This document shows positions 60,749-64,000 of a stretch of 64,000 bases of DNA, piece after piece; the stretch's first letter is position 1, and each line of letters starts with the position of its first letter. The stretch is from Acidobacteriaceae bacterium. GTDB taxonomy: Bacteria; Acidobacteriota; Terriglobia; Bryobacterales; Bryobacteraceae. The position numbers and the translations under genes are program-made. Under the pieces are notes generated by a model, which made no database searches, was not told the origin of the DNA, and saw nothing but the letters and a program-made list of their open reading frames with translations. The DNA lies in the NCBI GenBank assembly GCA_019233755.1, contig JAFAMD010000025.1, forward strand, positions 124,001 to 188,000, given 5' to 3'.

Positions 60749-63409
60749 TTGAGTCCGCAGCGTTGGCGGCAAATCGAGGAGCTGTACCACTCTGCGCATG
60801 AGTCCGGCGAGGCAGCTCTCGCCGGCGCGGATCCTGAGATTCGGGGGGAAGTTGAAAAGCTCCTGGCGCAGGACTCGGATACCGGCGACAAGCTGCTGGA
60901 TCAGCGCGCCGCAGACTTGATCGCGGGCTTCCCTGATGCGGAAGTAGCACCGGGAACCAGGCTGGGTCCGTACAAAATAGAAGCGCCGCTCGGTCATGGC
61001 GGCATGGGCCAAGTATTCCGCGCCACAGATACGCGCCTGGGACGGCCGGTTGCAATCAAGATCTCCAAAGAGAGATTCATGGCCCGCTTCGAACACGAGT
61101 CGCGTCTCATCGCAGCGATAAACCATCCTCACGTTTGCACATTGCACGACGTAGGCCCCAACTACCTGGTCATGGAGCTGGTAGAAGGCGAAACGCTGGC
61201 TGCGCGCTTGAAGCGCGGCAGACTATCGATTGGCCAGACCATTCGATTCGGATCGCAAACCGCGGAGGCATTGTGGGTGGCCCACGCGAAGGGTATCGTG
61301 CATCGCGATCTGAAGCCCGCCAACATCATGCTCACCAAGTCAGGAGTAAAGGTGCTGGACTTCGGAATCGCCAAGTCGGCGGTAGATCCGGACGTCAACG
61401 CGAACATCGGCATGCTGGGCACCCCCGCGTATATGGCTCCGGAACAGTTGGAAGGAAAAGAGGCAGACGCACGGACGGATATCTACTCTCTGGGATTGGT
61501 GTTATCGGAGATGCTGACCGGCAAGCGTTCCGATCACCCCGAGGATTTGCCGCCCGCTCTCGACCGCGTGATAAAGAGGTGCCTGGAAACAGACCCGGAC
61601 GATCGTTGGCAATCCGCGCGAGACCTGAAATGGGAGTTGGAGTCGAGCGCACAGGCCCCCGCGGCTGTTTCGTCACGCTTCCGGAACACCCTACTCGCGG
61701 GCGCGCTGGTACTCGCCACACTGCTATTGGCGGCGCTTGCGTTTTTGCACTTTGCGGCCGAGTTTCCGTCGCAGCAAGTCGTGCGGATGAACGTCTTACT
61801 GCCCGAGAAGTCACGCGTCCTGTCGCTCGCGGTTTCTCCCGACGGGCGCGCGATCGCCATGGTTCTGGTCAAGGGCGGAAAACAGCAGATCTGGGTTCGG
61901 ACACTCAATGCGCTCGAACCCGCCCCGTTGGTTGGAACCGATGACGCGGCAGATCCGTTCTGGTCTCCAGATAGCCGGTTCATCGCTTTCTTTGCCGATG
62001 CCAGGCTGAAGAAGATCGATCGTTGGGGAGGGCCGGTGCAAACGCTCTGCGATGCGCTCGGAGTCTTGGGGGGGACGTGGAATCGCCAGGGCGATATCTT
62101 GATTGGCGGCTTGACTCGGGTGCAAAGAGTTCCTGAGGCGGGTGGAGCGGTGTCGGATCTTCCAGGGCATACGGCCGTCACCGAGACTTATCCCTTTTTC
62201 CTGCCCGATGGACGCCACTATGTAGCCACACGCGATGCCTACGCGAGCCCGAGACAAGCCGGAGTGTGGCTAAGCTCGATGGACTCGCCGGAGGCACGGC
62301 GAATCCTGCCAGATGTTTCCAATGCCGAAGTCGTAGAATCGCCCGGCGGCCGCATGGGCGCCGTCTTGTTCACGCGCGCCGGTACCCTGATGGCCTTGCC
62401 CTTTGATATGAAGCGGCTGGAAGCGGCAGGCGATGCGTTCCCGGTGGCGCAAGGAATCGCGGCCACAAACGCCCGCTGGTTGGCCACGGCCTCCCAAAAA
62501 GGCGTTCTTGCGTATGTCTCAGGCCAGCGCGGCGGGTGGCGCTATATTTGGCGGGACCGGCGAGGCAGCAACCTGGGCGCTGCCGGTGATGCGGGAGCAG
62601 ACGAGGCTAACGCGGGTGTGAACGGTGTGGTGATGATTTCCCCGGATGGAAAGCAGCTCGCCGACGATCGTGATGGGGAGATTTGGCTGGTCGAACTCGG
62701 AAGCGGAGTTGCCACCCGGCTGACCTTCGGCGGGGGCATGAATCCGGTCTGGTCGCCCGATGGCCGGTACGTCGCGTACAACAAAGGGCGTGGCATTCAT
62801 CGGAAGCTTGCGAACGGAGCGGGCGCCGAAGAGCTTCTGCTCCGGACAAACGGCCTGGCATTTCCGAAGAGCTGGTCGCCGGATGGACGATTCCTCATTT
62901 ATGCGCAAGTCAATCCTGGAATCGGGGCGGATTTGCTCGCGATTCCAGTACAAGCCGATCCACATCCATTGGCGCTGGCCCAGACTCCGGCCAATGAGGA
63001 CCAGGGGCAGTTTTCTCCCGATGGGCATTGGGTCGCCTACACCTCGAACGAGTCTGGCCTGAGCGAGATTTATGTGATTCCGTTCCCGCCGACCTCGAGC
63101 GGTGGCAAATGGATGGTGTCCAGGGGCGGCGGTGTACAGCCACGCTGGCGGCGCGACGGCAAGGAGCTGTTCTATATTTCGCCGGACTCGAGAATGATGG
63201 CGGTGGATGTCAGCACCTTGCCCACGTTCCACGCCGGCAGCCCGCAGCCTCTGTTCCAGACGGAAATCGTGGATACCGGAATTCGCACAGGCCCAATGAG
63301 CTGGGATATCGCCCCCGACGGTAACCGATTCCTGATCATCAGCGCGAATTCCGGCGATGCATCGTCTCTAAACGTAGTTCTGAACTGGCGGCCCGGACAG
63401 CAAAAATGA
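60749..63409 (+). CDS. Ser/Thr kinase with propeller sensor, partner of the ECF sigma factor
   Basis: An 886-residue protein. The start at TTG 60749 is preferred: GAGG lies 8 nt upstream, and the protein then begins with SPQRWRQIEELYHSA, a usual N-terminus of this family. An earlier TTG at 60725 is possible. Kinase domain about 73-320: LGHGGMGQVFRATD, Lys104, HRDLKPAN with Asp187, and DFG 204-206. A membrane helix follows (about 335-357), then a TolB/WD40-type propeller (SPDGRAIAMVLVKG, WSPDGRYVAYNKG and SPDGRFLIYAQV). It is divergent from the ECF gene, which suggests a kinase-to-sigma pathway. Confidence 0.92.
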   Translation: MSPQRWRQIEELYHSAHESGEAALAGADPEIRGEVEKLLAQDSDTGDKLLDQRAADLIAGFPDAEVAPGTRLGPYKIEAPLGHGGMGQVFRATDTRLGRPVAIKISKERFMARFEHESRLIAAINHPHVCTLHDVGPNYLVMELVEGETLAARLKRGRLSIGQTIRFGSQTAEALWVAHAKGIVHRDLKPANIMLTKSGVKVLDFGIAKSAVDPDVNANIGMLGTPAYMAPEQLEGKEADARTDIYSLGLVLSEMLTGKRSDHPEDLPPALDRVIKRCLETDPDDRWQSARDLKWELESSAQAPAAVSSRFRNTLLAGALVLATLLLAALAFLHFAAEFPSQQVVRMNVLLPEKSRVLSLAVSPDGRAIAMVLVKGGKQQIWVRTLNALEPAPLVGTDDAADPFWSPDSRFIAFFADARLKKIDRWGGPVQTLCDALGVLGGTWNRQGDILIGGLTRVQRVPEAGGAVSDLPGHTAVTETYPFFLPDGRHYVATRDAYASPRQAGVWLSSMDSPEARRILPDVSNAEVVESPGGRMGAVLFTRAGTLMALPFDMKRLEAAGDAFPVAQGIAATNARWLATASQKGVLAYVSGQRGGWRYIWRDRRGSNLGAAGDAGADEANAGVNGVVMISPDGKQLADDRDGEIWLVELGSGVATRLTFGGGMNPVWSPDGRYVAYNKGRGIHRKLANGAGAEELLLRTNGLAFPKSWSPDGRFLIYAQVNPGIGADLLAIPVQADPHPLALAQTPANEDQGQFSPDGHWVAYTSNESGLSEIYVIPFPPTSSGGKWMVSRGGGVQPRWRRDGKELFYISPDSRMMAVDVSTLPTFHAGSPQPLFQTEIVDTGIRTGPMSWDIAPDGNRFLIISANSGDASSLNVVLNWRPGQQK

Positions 63410-63541
63410 GCCTCGACCAGGCAGTCGGCTCATTGGACACATTATGTGTGCTGGCAGCGTGAAGGTCGCGGCTGGGACGAGATGAACGGTGAGTGCGCAT
63501 AGCAGCGAGGCGTTGATACCATTCTTGTGAAGGAAAGCACT

Positions 63542-64000
63542 ATGAAAGCTGCAAAGCAGGGCACGGAAAAGTCCCGCAAGAGCACTACGGCGGCCGGAAA
63601 GAAGCCCGCGCGATTCACGGACGAGGAACTGGCCGCGATGAGGGAGCATATCCAAGAGATGAAGGCGGACGCGAGCGGCGGGCGGCGTGCGGACAAGGTG
63701 GAGGGAGAAAGCGCCGTGCTCGCGAAGATCGCCGCACTACCGCAGCCGGATCGTGCCATGGCCGAGCGGCTGCATGCGATCATCAAAGCCAACGCGCCAA
63801 CCCTCTCGCCGAAAACCTGGTACGGAATGCCCGCCTATGCCAAGGACGGCAATGTGGTCTGCTTCTTCCAAAGTGCACAGAAGTTCAAGACGAGGTACGC
63901 GACGCTCGGCTTCAGCGATAAAGCGAACCTGGATGAAGGCCACATGTGGTCGACCGCCTTCGCGCTAAAGGAGCTGACCGCGGCCGCAGAGGCAAAGATC
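63542..64000 (+). CDS. DUF1801/YdhG-like protein (3' end beyond window)
   Basis: The first 153 codons of a gene cut by the window edge. An AAGGA site precedes ATG 63542. The N-terminus is Lys/Arg/Ala-rich ([20 protein letters not shown]). The rest shows [19 protein letters not shown] and [18 protein letters not shown], close to DUF1801 (YdhG). Function is unknown; DUF1801 proteins resemble iron-chaperone frataxin folds in some annotations. The first 60 residues may be a histone-like basic tail. Confidence 0.75.
   Translation, partial: MKAAKQGTEKSRKSTTAAGKKPARFTDEELAAMREHIQEMKADASGGRRADKVEGESAVLAKIAALPQPDRAMAERLHAIIKANAPTLSPKTWYGMPAYAKDGNVVCFFQSAQKFKTRYATLGFSDKANLDEGHMWSTAFALKELTAAAEAKI

Overview
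The window looks like chromosomal DNA of an Acidobacteriota member, most likely from the Solibacter/Bryobacter side of the phylum. This is inferred from gene content only: many Ser/Thr kinases with C-terminal WD40/TolB-type propellers, an ECF sigma factor of the kinase-linked type, DUF4384 and caspase-like secreted proteins, balanced-to-high GC, and REP-like palindromes. No tRNA, rRNA, CRISPR array, prophage or intact insertion sequence was found.

Layout. (1) 1-12,676, minus strand: a type VI secretion operon in the order tssB, tssC, hcp, tssA-associated tagJ, tssA, tssE, tssF, tssG, tssH (clpV), vgrG, with vgrG running off the left edge. The membrane complex (TssJKLM) and PAAR are not in the window. 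(2) 12,882-16,795, minus: three secreted proteins in a tight operon. (3) 16,955-20,718, plus: two DUF4384 proteins and a secreted caspase-PEGA-TPR protein, converging on a Ser/Thr kinase fused to an FGE-sulfatase domain (20,712-22,526, minus). (4) 22,668-38,079: a Pel-like exopolysaccharide locus. It has a GH114/PelA-hydrolase-like protein (plus strand), two tandem CE18-like deacetylases, a polytopic membrane protein, PelG-like and PelF-like synthesis proteins, an HlyD-type adaptor, a TolC-type protein fused to a TonB C-terminal domain, a GNAT protein and a NusG-paralogue antiterminator (all minus). (5) 38,278-42,872: a hybrid sensor kinase, a second kinase with a degenerate ATPase domain and a sigma-54 activator, plausibly the regulators of the polysaccharide locus.

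(6) 43,183-49,551, plus: an acidobacterial secreted protein, a BshB1-type deacetylase with a partial tandem duplication behind it, a Gfo/Idh/MocA dehydrogenase, a SIS-domain protein, a gluconate-dehydrogenase subunit-3-like protein and a GMC oxidoreductase, which together suggest sugar or amino-sugar processing. (7) 49,698-52,135: a repeat-flanked island holding a polymorphic-toxin-like domain, a CPCC-type cysteine-rich protein and a small DUF6941-like protein. (8) 52,233-63,409: three propeller-type Ser/Thr kinases (one frameshifted), an FHA-GAF-PP2C phosphatase, a small secreted protein and an ECF sigma factor. (9) 63,542-64,000: the start of a DUF1801-like protein.

The most interesting part is the polysaccharide locus. 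It carries the two activities of PelA as separate genes and pairs PelF/PelG with a HlyD/TolC-like envelope conduit instead of recognisable PelB/PelC/PelD. It appears to be headed by a specialised NusG paralogue with a structured leader that contains an ops-like motif.
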